The position numbers and the translations under genes are program-made. Of a DNA stretch of 64,000 nt, positions 45,733 through 54,950 are shown piece after piece. A model generated the notes under the pieces. That model ran no database searches and had not been told where the DNA came from. It saw nothing but the letters and a program-made list of their open reading frames with translations. The stretch's first letter is position 1. The number at the start of each line of letters is the position of its first letter. The DNA comes from Rickettsiales bacterium (lineage in GTDB: Bacteria; Pseudomonadota; Alphaproteobacteria; Rickettsiales; UBA998), in the NCBI GenBank assembly GCA_024304995.1, contig JAMWZD010000003.1:372001-436000 (forward strand), read 5' to 3'.

Positions 45733-45814
45733 GTCATACTGAGCAAAGCGAAGTATCCATGTTGCAGCATACTCCAAGCCGAGAGATGGATTCTTCACAA
45801 CGCTTAAGAATGAC
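45733..45814. repeat. Dispersed inverted repeat, copy 3 (between convergent genes)
   Basis: The left arm (45733-45759, GTCATACTGAGCAAAGCG...) and right arm (45787-45814, ending CTTAAGAATGAC) are imperfect reverse complements with one single-base indel. The element fills almost the whole 92-base space between the ends of hemW and the convergent metallopeptidase gene, and could fold as a hairpin on either transcript. Confidence 0.78.
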
Positions 45815-45820
45815 GAACAT

Positions 45821-46513
45821 CTAAAGTTGATACCTGAATAATTCACGATAATTCTTTTTAAGCCACGCAGATGCACGTTTACTCTCTGGTGCAAATTGTT
45901 CACATAATGCCCAAAAATCAGTGCTATGATTCATATGAATCAAGTGACAACATTCATGAATAATCACATATCGTGCAACATATTCTGGCGCAAAGATGAG
46001 CCTGCGTGAAAGCATAATCCGTCCGTCACTGGAGCAGCTTCCCCAGCGGGAGGACGGGTCACGCAGGGAAAGTTTAGTTGGGCGGGTGAGTGATGCAAAA
46101 GGCGCAAGCTGCCACAACTCATCAATCACTTCATGAGTAAATTCAGTGAGCAGCGCATTTAACTTTCTGGCGGTGTGAGCTGTCACTTTTGCATCTGTTG
46201 AAAGGATTATCAGACTTTGCTTCGTCTGTGGTTCGCGGCAAATAATATGGCTTTCACCAAAAATGGGAATGGTCGCGTCATAATGCAGATGCACTGGCTC
46301 TGGCAGTTTTTTAGAGTAATCCTCCAAATGCTTATGATTACTCTGCAAAAACGCCATAATCCGTTCATTGCTCAGGCGTTTGGGCGCAGTAATATCCACC
46401 CTATCATGAATCGGGTGGATGCGCATGGTGATGCGACGGCTGCGCGGATGACGCTTTATTGCAATATCGAAATTGCGATTGCACAAAGTGATGTTTTTCG
46501 GTAGATAAGCCAC
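45821..46513 (-). CDS. YgjP-like M48-type metallopeptidase (DUF45), 230 aa
   Basis: The zinc motif is IIHECCHLIHMNHSTDFW: HExxH with the downstream HS-x-x-FW of the YgjP/SprT-like DUF45 family. The SLRDPSSRWGSCSSDGRIML block is also family-specific. The function is not firmly known; it is often called a predicted metal-dependent hydrolase. It is convergent with hemW and divergent from dnaG with 24 bases between. Confidence 0.9.
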   Translation of the reverse strand: MAYLPKNITLCNRNFDIAIKRHPRSRRITMRIHPIHDRVDITAPKRLSNERIMAFLQSNHKHLEDYSKKLPEPVHLHYDATIPIFGESHIICREPQTKQSLIILSTDAKVTAHTARKLNALLTEFTHEVIDELWQLAPFASLTRPTKLSLRDPSSRWGSCSSDGRIMLSRRLIFAPEYVARYVIIHECCHLIHMNHSTDFWALCEQFAPESKRASAWLKKNYRELFRYQL

Positions 46514-46537
46514 ACTAATATAACTATAGTAAATATT

Positions 46538-48370
46538 GTGTTATATCCATCGTCTTTTATTGCCCGCGTGAAAACGCATTTTCGTCTGTCAGAAGTGATT
46601 GGCAAGCGCATTAACATCCGCAAGCACGGGCGGGAATTTCAGGCTTGTTGTCCATTCCATAATGAAAAAACGCCGTCTTTCACTATTAATGATGAAAAGA
46701 ATTTTTATCATTGCTTTGGCTGCGGGCAACATGGTGATGCGTTGAGCTTCATTATGGAATATGAAAGACTGAATTACCGTGAGGCGATTGAAGCACTTGC
46801 GCGTGAAGCAGGGTTGACACTGCCCACGCCAGACCCTGCCTCTCAACAGAAATATGACAAGGAAGCACGTCTGCTTGCATTGATGGAAGCGGCAAATGAC
46901 TGGTTTAAAAGTCAGCTTAATTCCAGTGTGGGACACGCTGCGCGGCGCTACCTTACTGAACGTGACATTCACGAGCAGACAGTAGCGCAATTTGACATTG
47001 GCTATGCCCCACAAAACCGTGAAGGGCTGAAGCTGGCTATGCTGGAGAAAGGTTATTCAGAAAACCAGATGGTGGATTGCGGATTGCTGACCAAGGTGGA
47101 CGGAAAACCAACTTATGACCGTTTTCGCGGAAGGGTGATGTTCCCCATTCGCAGGCTGGACGGCAAGGTGATTGCGTTTGGCGGGCGGTTGCTTGAAAAA
47201 AGCGAGTACGCGCCAAAATATCTCAATTCACCTGAAACCATGTTGTTTAAAAAGCATGATGTGCTGTTTAACATGAATAATGTGCGTTCCATTGCGCGCG
47301 AAGCGCCGAGCATTTTGGTGGTGGAAGGCTATACGGATGTGATTTCGCTCCATGCGAATGGCGTGCCGTACGCTGTTGCCCCACTTGGAACAGCATTTGG
47401 CGAGCCGCATTTGCAGCAGCTTTGGCGCTTTCATGCCAACCCGATTTTGTGTTTTGATGGGGACAAGGCAGGGCAAAAAGCCATGCTCCGCGCGGCAGAT
47501 ATTGCCATGCCGCATGTCACCGCAGATAGGCTAATCCGTTTTTGCGGGTTGCCAAAGGGCGAAGACCCAGATTCCTATATTCGGGCAAACGGCGCAGAAG
47601 CGTTTGAAGCAATGGCGGGCAGGGCGCTCAGCCTTTCTGAATTGCTGTGGAACGTGTATATTGGACGCAAGGAATTTACCACGCCTGAAGCACTGGCAAT
47701 GGCAGAGCGCAAACTGATGACTGCGTTAGGTGAGCTGAAAGATGAAGGGCTGAAACACCGCATTGAAGCATCCTTCAAAAACCGTTTGTGGCACATGCAG
47801 CGCGACACGCAGAAACACGTGCAACGCAAACAGGAACAGATGCAGCAAACAGGCATCCACCTCAGCAATCGTGCGCGCAACCCCGTTACATTGCAACTGG
47901 AACAGATTTTTGCGCTGGTGGTGCGTTTCCCCGCGCTGCTGCAGGAAGAAGATGTGGAGCATTTCTTCTGCACGTGGGACTGGAGCGACACAATGTATCA
48001 ACCATGTGTGTCTGAACTTATCATGCGCGGTCAGGAAGTGAGCCATTGCAGATATGTGTTGAGCGAGTTTTTGCATCGTGAATTTCCAGCAGCGGATATT
48101 CGCCTGCAAGAACATTATAATAAAGGCGTGATCCCTGCAGATTTATATGGCAAGGATGAGGAAGAAGGGCTGGATTCTGCGCGGCTGGTCTTCATGCGCC
48201 TGAAACAGAAAATTGAGCAACATCAACTGAATGGTGAGATGCGCAACATGGTGAAACAATCCGCGCAGGCGCAAGGCAACCCACAGGATGAACGCCTGCT
48301 CGAGCTGATTAAAATGCAGCAAAATGCCTATGCATTAGCAGCGCGTGAGAAGGATGATAGTTATAGTTAA
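46538..48370 (+). CDS. dnaG: DNA primase DnaG
   Basis: DnaG synthesises RNA primers. It has a CHC2 zinc finger (CCPFHNEKTPSF then NFYHCFGCGQHGDALSFI), a core TOPRIM (ILVVEGYTDVISLHANGV and ILCFDGDKAGQKAMLRAADI), and a helicase-interacting C-terminus. At 610 residues the length is normal. The start is a GTG at 46538 without a strong SD; I found no better start. It is not followed directly by rpoD; a divergent hypothetical gene and a 210-base region lie between. Confidence 0.95.
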   Translation: MLYPSSFIARVKTHFRLSEVIGKRINIRKHGREFQACCPFHNEKTPSFTINDEKNFYHCFGCGQHGDALSFIMEYERLNYREAIEALAREAGLTLPTPDPASQQKYDKEARLLALMEAANDWFKSQLNSSVGHAARRYLTERDIHEQTVAQFDIGYAPQNREGLKLAMLEKGYSENQMVDCGLLTKVDGKPTYDRFRGRVMFPIRRLDGKVIAFGGRLLEKSEYAPKYLNSPETMLFKKHDVLFNMNNVRSIAREAPSILVVEGYTDVISLHANGVPYAVAPLGTAFGEPHLQQLWRFHANPILCFDGDKAGQKAMLRAADIAMPHVTADRLIRFCGLPKGEDPDSYIRANGAEAFEAMAGRALSLSELLWNVYIGRKEFTTPEALAMAERKLMTALGELKDEGLKHRIEASFKNRLWHMQRDTQKHVQRKQEQMQQTGIHLSNRARNPVTLQLEQIFALVVRFPALLQEEDVEHFFCTWDWSDTMYQPCVSELIMRGQEVSHCRYVLSEFLHREFPAADIRLQEHYNKGVIPADLYGKDEEEGLDSARLVFMRLKQKIEQHQLNGEMRNMVKQSAQAQGNPQDERLLELIKMQQNAYALAAREKDDSYS

Positions 48371-48386
48371 ACATTCTTAGTTTTCA

Positions 48387-48854
48387 TTATATGCTTTGAA
48401 AGACTGAAAAATGATATTTAGGTGAATAATATAATGGAATTACATCACCCGAATTAAAATTCTCAGTTCTAAACCTTCTCGTAAATTTAATTTTCTCTTT
48501 ATTTTTGATGTTATAACAAATTTTGTAATTATGCCTGTTTATGGCAATTATTTTGGCATCAATTTTAATACCAAACCTGTAAGCATCGAATATTGCATTG
48601 CGGAGATACAATATTGCAATAAAACCAACGATAAGATTGCAAAAAAAGATAGCTTTAATCCATAGCGTTATAGGAGAAAAGTAGCAGCATAACAGTCCTA
48701 TTACAGTAATTCCTAAGAGTAAATTATAATCTCTGAAACCTTTTTGTTTCGCCTCTAACCACAGTGAATTGTTAGCGTTATTTTTTCTAAGGACAGAGTA
48801 TATATCAACAGATTGAGACATGCTGATTTTGCGGGGTAGCTCAAAATTATTCAT
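48387..48854 (-). CDS. Hypothetical membrane protein, 155 aa
   Basis: Two adjacent hydrophobic segments (YNLLLGITVIGLLCCYFSPI and IFFCNLIVGFIAILYLRNAI) are followed by a soluble basic domain (IAINRHNYKICYNIKNKEKI). No family was recognised. Its AT-rich codon use is unlike the neighbouring dnaG and rpoD, which may point to later acquisition. It is convergent with dnaG. Confidence 0.5.
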   Translation of the reverse strand: MNNFELPRKISMSQSVDIYSVLRKNNANNSLWLEAKQKGFRDYNLLLGITVIGLLCCYFSPITLWIKAIFFCNLIVGFIAILYLRNAIFDAYRFGIKIDAKIIAINRHNYKICYNIKNKEKIKFTRRFRTENFNSGDVIPLYYSPKYHFSVFQSI

Positions 48855-48976
48855 CAGTAACTATCCTATTTATTAGATTACTACTAATTCCTTAACCCAA
48901 AAATAACGAAAAAGTTATATTAATTGTGACATATGGGTAGTAGTGGCAAAAAACTTTCCTATATATTATTGATAAC

Positions 48977-48991
48977 TCACGCGGTGCGTGA
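48977..48991. promoter_or_regulatory. Short inverted repeat upstream of rpoD
   Basis: TCACGC-GGT-GCGTGA is a perfect 6-base inverted repeat about 75 bases before the rpoD start. It lies between a TTGATA (48969-48974) and a TATGTG (48992-48997) placed 17 bases apart, so it would occupy the spacer of a possible promoter. It could be an operator; there is no further evidence. Confidence 0.25.
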
Positions 48992-49064
48992 TATGTGAGC
49001 GGTCTTATATTATGATGATAAGTCGTGATCATAACGTATTTATACAAACCATACAGGGCAATAT

Positions 49065-51128
49065 ATGGCGAAGGCAAAGAAACTTGATACTGAAAATGAT
49101 ACTGCAAAAAAGGAAAAAGATAAAGCAGTAAAAGCAGAAAAAAACATCAAGGTCAAAAAAGCGGTAAAAGAGGCATCTTCTGATGATCCGACGAAACGCG
49201 AAATTGAAATCATCAAAAACCTGATGAATGTTGGCAAGGCTAAAGGCTACATTACCTATACTGAATTGAACAATCTGCTGCCAAGCGCAGAATTTACGCC
49301 AGACCGCATTGACGGGGTGATTCGCGCACTGGGCGAAGTGAAAATTCGTGTGGTGGAAGACAATGAAGTGGATGGCGGCAAAAAGAAAAGCATCCATTTG
49401 CAGGAAGAAGATGTTTTAGACGATGACAATGATGATGATGCATCAGATGATACACCAACAGTCGTCGATAATGCAGGGCGTTCGGATGACCCTGTCCGCA
49501 TGTATCTCCGTGAAATGGGAAATGTGGAATTGCTGTCACGTGAAGGTGAGATTGAAATTGCCAAACGCATTGAAAAAGGCCGCGAAATGCTGATCACAGC
49601 GCTTTGCGAAAACCCTGTAGTGCAGCTGGAAATGCTGAAATGGCGAGACGAGCTTGATTCTGGTGAGCTATTGCTGCGTGAAGTGATTGATCTGGATGCC
49701 AGCTTTGGCGCGTCTGAAGCGGAAGGCGCAGATGACAGTGACGATGCAGAGACAGAAAGTGATGAGCTGGAAACAGATGCGCTGGCAGATGACAGTGATG
49801 ATGATTCCGACGAAGATGACGATGAAGATGAGGATGATGATGACGATGAGGAAGATAATCCTATGTCTCTCATTGCGATGGAAAATGCATTGCTGCCTCA
49901 AATGCTTGAAACACTGGATGATTTTGCAAAACTCAGCAAATTAATGCGTGATTATCACGAAAAACGTCTGGATGCGGCATTTGGTGAAGGTGAAATCACA
50001 GCAGCAGACACCAAAAAATACAACAAAGCAAAAAAAGAAATTGTTGAACTGGTGATGGACATCAAACTGACGAATAATATCGTTGAGGAGATGACGCTGA
50101 ATCTTTATGAAATCAACAAAAAGCTCTTCCGTCTGGAAGGGAAGATCATGGCGCTTGCAGAGAAATCCAAAGTGTCTCGCAAAGATTTTGTGAAGCATTA
50201 TACGGGCAATGAAATGGATATGCAGTGGCTGGACAAGGTGTCCAAACTGCGCACCAAAGGCTGGAAGGATTTTGTTGCCACCCACCGCGATGAAGTGGAA
50301 GAAATTCGTGAACGCGTGTTTTCTATCGCACGTGAAGTCGGCGTGGATATTACCGAATTCAAACGCATGGTGGCAGAAGTGCAAAAAGGCGAGCGCACCT
50401 CCAACCGGGCTAAGAAAGAAATGATTGAGGCGAATCTGCGTCTGGTAATTTCGATTGCAAAGAAATATACCAATCGTGGGTTGCAGTTTCTTGATCTGAT
50501 TCAGGAAGGAAATATCGGTTTGATGAAGGCGGTGGACAAGTTCGAATATCGCCGTGGATATAAGTTTTCGACTTATGCTACATGGTGGATTCGTCAGGCG
50601 ATAACGCGCTCCATCGCAGATCAGGCGCGGACGATTCGTATTCCTGTGCATATGATTGAAACAATCAATAAAATCGTGCGTACGTCACGTCAGATGTTGC
50701 ACGAAATTGGACGTGAGCCAACACCAGAAGAGCTTGCAGAACGTCTGGTAATGCCGCTGGACAAAGTGCGCAAAGTGATGAAAATTGCCAAAGAGCCTGT
50801 GAGTTTGGAGACTCCGATTGGAGATGAAGAAGATTCGCAGTTGGGTGATTTTATTGAAGACAAAAACGCGATTTTGCCTGTGGATTCGGCAATTCATTCC
50901 AACTTGCGCGAGGTGACAACGCGGATTCTCTCCAGCCTGACACCGCGTGAAGAGCGCGTGTTGCGGATGCGGTTCGGCATTGGCATGAACACGGATCACA
51001 CACTCGAAGAGGTGGGACAGCAATTCTCGGTCACGCGTGAGCGTATCCGTCAGATTGAAGCAAAAGCATTGCGCAAATTGAAGCACCCAAGCCGTTCCCG
51101 CAAAATGCGCAGTTTCCTGGAGCATTAA
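49065..51128 (+). CDS. rpoD: RNA polymerase primary sigma factor RpoD (sigma-70)
   Basis: Regions in order: a basic Lys-rich N-terminus, region 1.1 ([20 protein letters not shown]), region 1.2 ([20 protein letters not shown]), the non-conserved region holding a long Asp/Glu run near residues 225-265, then region 2 ([35 protein letters not shown]), region 3, and region 4 ([20 protein letters not shown]). At 687 residues it fits a primary sigma factor. The acidic run gives long Ser-rich antisense frames that are not genes. Confidence 0.97.
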   Translation: MAKAKKLDTENDTAKKEKDKAVKAEKNIKVKKAVKEASSDDPTKREIEIIKNLMNVGKAKGYITYTELNNLLPSAEFTPDRIDGVIRALGEVKIRVVEDNEVDGGKKKSIHLQEEDVLDDDNDDDASDDTPTVVDNAGRSDDPVRMYLREMGNVELLSREGEIEIAKRIEKGREMLITALCENPVVQLEMLKWRDELDSGELLLREVIDLDASFGASEAEGADDSDDAETESDELETDALADDSDDDSDEDDDEDEDDDDDEEDNPMSLIAMENALLPQMLETLDDFAKLSKLMRDYHEKRLDAAFGEGEITAADTKKYNKAKKEIVELVMDIKLTNNIVEEMTLNLYEINKKLFRLEGKIMALAEKSKVSRKDFVKHYTGNEMDMQWLDKVSKLRTKGWKDFVATHRDEVEEIRERVFSIAREVGVDITEFKRMVAEVQKGERTSNRAKKEMIEANLRLVISIAKKYTNRGLQFLDLIQEGNIGLMKAVDKFEYRRGYKFSTYATWWIRQAITRSIADQARTIRIPVHMIETINKIVRTSRQMLHEIGREPTPEELAERLVMPLDKVRKVMKIAKEPVSLETPIGDEEDSQLGDFIEDKNAILPVDSAIHSNLREVTTRILSSLTPREERVLRMRFGIGMNTDHTLEEVGQQFSVTRERIRQIEAKALRKLKHPSRSRKMRSFLEH

Positions 51129-51130
51129 CC

Positions 51131-51322
51131 GTGCGCCCAGAGGATTTTCTGTGCAAAAAGAACTTCCCTAAGCTGATGGTTATGTCCGTTGCCGTCAGCT
51201 TAGTAATATCTTATATCATATTTTATTTTACGCAAAATGCGGTTATCAGCGCAGCCGTGGCGGCAACATTGATCGTGTCTGACTATGCTGCTTTAAAACT
51301 TCTGACGAAAGACGAAGAGTGA
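51131..51322 (+). CDS. Small hydrophobic protein, 63 aa
   Basis: A GTG start lies 2 bases after the rpoD stop. The product has one TM helix (KLMVMSVAVSLVISYIIFYF) and a second hydrophobic segment (AVISAAVAATLIVSDYAAL). No family was recognised. Tight spacing on both sides (the acyltransferase starts 1 base after its stop) supports it as a real gene translated from the rpoD message. Confidence 0.5.
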   Translation: MRPEDFLCKKNFPKLMVMSVAVSLVISYIIFYFTQNAVISAAVAATLIVSDYAALKLLTKDEE

Positions 51323-51323
51323 T

Positions 51324-52325
51324 ATGAACACGCACCAGCATTGGGTTGATGTATTGCGCATCATTGCCACATGCATGGTGATTGTTCTGCATTTATGCGT
51401 AAGACCGCTTATTAACCCTGAACTTGCGGGAGATGTGAACTGGAACCTTGCGGTTATATTGCGAAATATTACTACAGTTTCTGTGCCGCTTTTCTTTATG
51501 ATTTCAGGGTATTTATATCTGAACAAGAAAGAAATTATCATTAAAGATTTTCTGTTTAAGCGCTTCATATCTGTGATTCTTCCTTTTCTAATCTGGTCAT
51601 ATATCTGGTTGCTCTATCGACATTTCACTGCAGATATTCCTTTCACTGCTAATATGGTGTTTGCTCCGTTTGTTGGCGAAACGCAATATCATCTCTGGTT
51701 TATGTATCCGTTGATTGTGCTGTATCTGGCAGCACCATTACTGCACAAAATGTGTCATCAAATGAATGATCATATGGCAATATATGCTTTGATTTTGTGG
51801 TTAGGCTTTGCTGGAATTTTCGGATATAAAGTCCATTTTCACCTGTTTGAATTTAAATTCAAGCCAGAAATGATGACGCCTCTGGTGGGATATTTTATAG
51901 GCGGATATCTTATTGCACGATTTCAGTTTTTCCCCAAACGCATAGCATTTCTTGCGTTGCTGATTTATATATTCATGATTATAGGCACATTCATGATGAC
52001 TGCAGACAAAACAGCTTTATTTCCAGGTTTTTTTGAAACTACCATCCTGCATGTTATGGTGCTGACATTATGCATATTCTGGCTGTGCCACTATTACAGA
52101 GAAAAAATTACGCATAAAAAGAGTGTCCGTACATTATCTGAATTATGCTTTTTTGTTTATATGATTCATCCATTATATATTTTCATGATGGATGAATATG
52201 TGTTTAATTCAGATACAGTCTTATCAAATGCTTATCTGCCCGTTTCAACCATAGTGGTCATTACTGCATCATTCGCCACTGCGGCGATGGCAAGAACACT
52301 CAAACTCAATAAAATTCTGGGGTGA
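51324..52325 (+). CDS. Membrane acyltransferase family 3 (OafA/WecH-like), 333 aa
   Basis: About ten TM segments run through the 333 residues. The start HWVDVLRIIATCMVIVLHLC carries the conserved Arg (DxLRxIA) and the catalytic-type His of the family. TVSVPLFFMISGYLYLNKKE and HLWFMYPLIVLYLAAPLLHK are further characteristic blocks. It should O-acetylate or succinylate a surface polysaccharide. The gene follows the 63-residue gene by 1 base. Confidence 0.88.
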   Translation: MNTHQHWVDVLRIIATCMVIVLHLCVRPLINPELAGDVNWNLAVILRNITTVSVPLFFMISGYLYLNKKEIIIKDFLFKRFISVILPFLIWSYIWLLYRHFTADIPFTANMVFAPFVGETQYHLWFMYPLIVLYLAAPLLHKMCHQMNDHMAIYALILWLGFAGIFGYKVHFHLFEFKFKPEMMTPLVGYFIGGYLIARFQFFPKRIAFLALLIYIFMIIGTFMMTADKTALFPGFFETTILHVMVLTLCIFWLCHYYREKITHKKSVRTLSELCFFVYMIHPLYIFMMDEYVFNSDTVLSNAYLPVSTIVVITASFATAAMARTLKLNKILG

Positions 52326-52383
52326 GCAGGTTTAGTGCAACAAATTAATTGAGCTTAGATAAAATGAAGGATATAACATTGGC

Positions 52384-52737
52384 ATGAGCATAGGAACGTG
52401 GTTACATACAAAATTGAATGGTAAAAAGGTTGGTGAGGACATCTTCGGCAACGTATATTACCAGCATAAAAAATCATTTAATGGCAAGCCCCATAAACGC
52501 TGGGTCATGTATAAAGGGTTGGCAGAGCCTTCCAAAGTGCCTCCTATGTGGCACGCATGGCTGCATTATATGGTGAATGATCTGCCAGAAAATGTGAATG
52601 AACCGCGTTATGAGTGGCAAAAAGAACATAAGCCCAATCTTACGGGTACGGTAAACGCGTATCACCCTCCTGGGCATTTGCAAAGCGGTGCAAAGCGCGA
52701 TAAAACAGTGTCAGACTATGAGGCGTGGACGCCATAA
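52384..52737 (+). CDS. NADH:ubiquinone oxidoreductase 17.2 kDa accessory subunit homologue (NDUFA12 family)
   Basis: The 117-residue product contains GEDIFGNVYYQHKKSF, then RWVMYKGLAEPSKVPPMWHA and WLHYMVNDLPENVNEPRYEW, which match the NDUFA12/B17.2 complex I accessory subunit, shared by Alphaproteobacteria and mitochondria. It probably sits on the peripheral arm of complex I. It is followed by mlaD and DUF2155, the usual alphaproteobacterial gene row. Confidence 0.92.
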   Translation: MSIGTWLHTKLNGKKVGEDIFGNVYYQHKKSFNGKPHKRWVMYKGLAEPSKVPPMWHAWLHYMVNDLPENVNEPRYEWQKEHKPNLTGTVNAYHPPGHLQSGAKRDKTVSDYEAWTP

Positions 52738-52757
52738 CACCATATACGAGGAACACC

Positions 52758-53255
52758 ATGTCACGTAATATTGCTGAAACTTTAATGGGCGCACTGGTGC
52801 TGGCGGTTGCGGTGTGGTTTTTCACAAATGCATATAAAGGCAGAGGAGGGCAGAACACTTCTTCTGCGTACCATTTGATTGCTGAATTTAATGATGTTAC
52901 GGGCATTGGCATTGGCAGTGATGTGCGCGTTGGTGGCGTTAAAGTGGGTACGGTGGACACCATCTCGCTGAATGAGGAAAATTATCAGGCTCAGGTTAAA
53001 TTCACTGTGAAAGAAAGCGTAAAACTTCCATCTGATACAGATGCAGCAATCGTAGGCGAGAGCCTGCTTGGTGGAAAGTTTCTGTCGTTAAATCCTGGCG
53101 GAAGTGACACTATGCTTAAAGATGGCGGCATGATTGAATTTACTCAGTCCTCCATCAGCCTTGAACAATTGCTCGGAAAATTTGTGTTCAGCGCAGGCGG
53201 TGTTGAAGGGGATAAGTCTGATGATGGTGATGATATTGAGCTTTCTACGCCGTAA
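52758..53255 (+). CDS. mlaD: Outer-membrane lipid asymmetry protein MlaD
   Basis: An N-terminal TM (TLMGALVLAVAVWFFTNAYK) precedes an MCE domain (AEFNDVTGIGIGSDVRVGGV, then KVGTVDTISLNEENYQAQVK and GESLLGGKFLSLNPGG). MlaD forms a hexameric ring that passes phospholipids between membranes. I chose ATG 52758 with an ACGAGGA site just upstream. At 165 residues it is a normal short MlaD. The rest of the mla operon (mlaE, mlaF) is not adjacent. Confidence 0.92.
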   Translation: MSRNIAETLMGALVLAVAVWFFTNAYKGRGGQNTSSAYHLIAEFNDVTGIGIGSDVRVGGVKVGTVDTISLNEENYQAQVKFTVKESVKLPSDTDAAIVGESLLGGKFLSLNPGGSDTMLKDGGMIEFTQSSISLEQLLGKFVFSAGGVEGDKSDDGDDIELSTP

Positions 53256-53652
53256 TATAAGCACTGCCTTTATATGCTTATTATTAAGCAGTGCCGCATT
53301 GTTTAGTGTTAGCGCTCAGGACGGTGAAAGCGAGAGCGAGCAACCACAACAATGGGAAGCGAAGTTAGTTCTTATTGACAAATTAACAGCGCAGACAACT
53401 GAAGCAGTGATTGCTATTCCTTCTGTAACATCTCATGAACATCTGGAAATCAATGCACGCAAATGCTGGGTCGAAGAAAGCAGTGTAACACCAGAACATG
53501 CATTGCTTAGCGAAATTTACATGAATCACAGAAACAAGCCACAGCGCATTTTTTATGGCTGGCTACTCAAAAATAACACCGAACTTTCCCATATATCAAA
53601 TGCAAAATACGACATTCAATTGCTTGAATGCCGTATTAAGCAAAGTGATTAA
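53221..53652 (+). CDS. DUF2155 exported protein, 143 aa
   Basis: The product has a signal peptide (NISTAFICLLLSSAALFSVS, cleavage near VSA|Q) followed by the DUF2155 sequence: WEAKLVLIDKLTAQTTEAVI, then ARKCWVEESSVTPEHALLSE and PQRIFYGWLLKNNTELSHIS. The two cysteines (RKCW and LLECR) are conserved. It follows mlaD with a 35-base overlap, a standard alphaproteobacterial arrangement. I chose ATG 53221; further starts at 53224 and 53230 cannot be excluded. Its 3' end overlaps the convergent 433-residue gene by 4 bases. Confidence 0.85.
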   Translation: MMVMILSFLRRNISTAFICLLLSSAALFSVSAQDGESESEQPQQWEAKLVLIDKLTAQTTEAVIAIPSVTSHEHLEINARKCWVEESSVTPEHALLSEIYMNHRNKPQRIFYGWLLKNNTELSHISNAKYDIQLLECRIKQSD

Positions 53653-54950
53653 TTTTGTTGCTCAATCACTGCATCATCCGCATTCACTTCAGGACGCGGG
53701 TCTGCCTGCACCAGGTTTGGCGGACGGTATGATCCAGCAGCGGTAAGCCCGTTTGCCTGAGCAAGCTGTTCATATTCCGCAGCACTGATAGCCCCGTTAT
53801 TCAACTGAGTTTCCAGATATAACACGCCTTGTTCTTCACCTGCGGGTACGTTTACGGGAGTAGTCGTTTCTGCAAATGTAGATTCCCCTTCACCGTCAAG
53901 CGTATCACCGATAAAGACCTGTTCATCAATGCCCACAACACCCTGATTGCCTTTAATAGACACAAAGGGCCCACCCTGTCCATATGATACAAAATTGCCA
54001 TCAGCATCATATTCTGGCACAGAGTCTGTTCTATCCAGCAATTGAATTGGTTCTCCATCCTGATCTTTCAATTGGAACTTTGATGTATAAACATATCCAT
54101 CTTCGTCTAGAACAACATAGTCACCTGCAGGGATTGCTACCAGACGCTGTTCATCTGTTCCATTACCAAACTCAAGCACGCAGCCCGTTGGGCAGGTGTA
54201 AGTGGATGGCATGGTCACATCTGTTCTGATCAGATCATATTGTGGCACATTCTGCAATTCGATAAAACGCGGCGGTTCGCCTCGTGATAAAATGGGAGAA
54301 CCTTCCTGCGTGTTAAACACGGCATCATTTCCTGTTCCAGTACAAATAGTGCCTCCCAGACCACTAATAAGTCCACATACACCCAGAGAACCAGTAGCAC
54401 AGCCATCTCTAACACTACCAGACGCTTCAATTCCAGAGTTTGGTCCTGTCAGATCACCAATATCACCAGTCCCGCTGATAAGCCCGCCAATGGAACCGAG
54501 CAAATTAGTAACACAGTCAATTTCCTCCTGTTCCACTTTTGGCACGCCCACATCGGGAATATCTATGCCTGTCAGTTCTACACCCTGACCAAGATCACAG
54601 GCATCTATAGCGCCGCCAGTTTCACGTCCTCCTGACATAGTTTCTATATAATCATTACAACCTGCATCTTCATATTTGATAGGTGGTCTGTGGGCTGGTG
54701 AAATGGATGTGACCATCCTTTGCCCAGCAGCAGTAGGAGCTTGGGTAAATCCACCACGTGTCAACCATTCTTCAGGTGGATCTGCTCCATCAAGAATACA
54801 ATCTTCTAATGGCGCGGCATCCAATTTGTATATCTGATTAAAGTTTGTCCCGTCATAGGGGTTGCAGGCATACGAATCAGCAGCCGCTGCAGCAATTACT
54901 CCTATTATGGTTAATGATAGTAAAATTTTTTGTGTGTAGTTGTTACTCAT
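53649..54950 (-). CDS. Exported Gly/Ser-rich Cys-containing protein of unknown function, 433 aa
   Basis: A hydrophobic N-terminus (ILLSLTIIGVIAAAAADSYA) is a likely signal peptide, with Cys next (SYA|CNPYDG). The mature part has about ten cysteines, acidic composition and Gly/Ser-rich stretches (LLGSIGGLISGTGDIGDLTG). The second half is beta-like (QYDLIRTDVTMPSTYTCPTG, YVVLDEDGYVYTSKFQL). No family was recognised. Its start and the stop of the 821-residue gene share one base (TAATG), so the two are an operon. It faces virB8-virB9 across a divergent region and may be linked to that system. Confidence 0.6.
   Translation of the reverse strand: MSNNYTQKILLSLTIIGVIAAAAADSYACNPYDGTNFNQIYKLDAAPLEDCILDGADPPEEWLTRGGFTQAPTAAGQRMVTSISPAHRPPIKYEDAGCNDYIETMSGGRETGGAIDACDLGQGVELTGIDIPDVGVPKVEQEEIDCVTNLLGSIGGLISGTGDIGDLTGPNSGIEASGSVRDGCATGSLGVCGLISGLGGTICTGTGNDAVFNTQEGSPILSRGEPPRFIELQNVPQYDLIRTDVTMPSTYTCPTGCVLEFGNGTDEQRLVAIPAGDYVVLDEDGYVYTSKFQLKDQDGEPIQLLDRTDSVPEYDADGNFVSYGQGGPFVSIKGNQGVVGIDEQVFIGDTLDGEGESTFAETTTPVNVPAGEEQGVLYLETQLNNGAISAAEYEQLAQANGLTAAGSYRPPNLVQADPRPEVNADDAVIEQQN

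Noticed and set aside
49256-49873. Long Ser-rich reading frame on the minus strand
   Set aside because: It is the antisense of the Asp/Glu run and neighbouring parts of rpoD; repeated GAT/GAA codons produce TCA/TCT runs. Its composition is pure low complexity.
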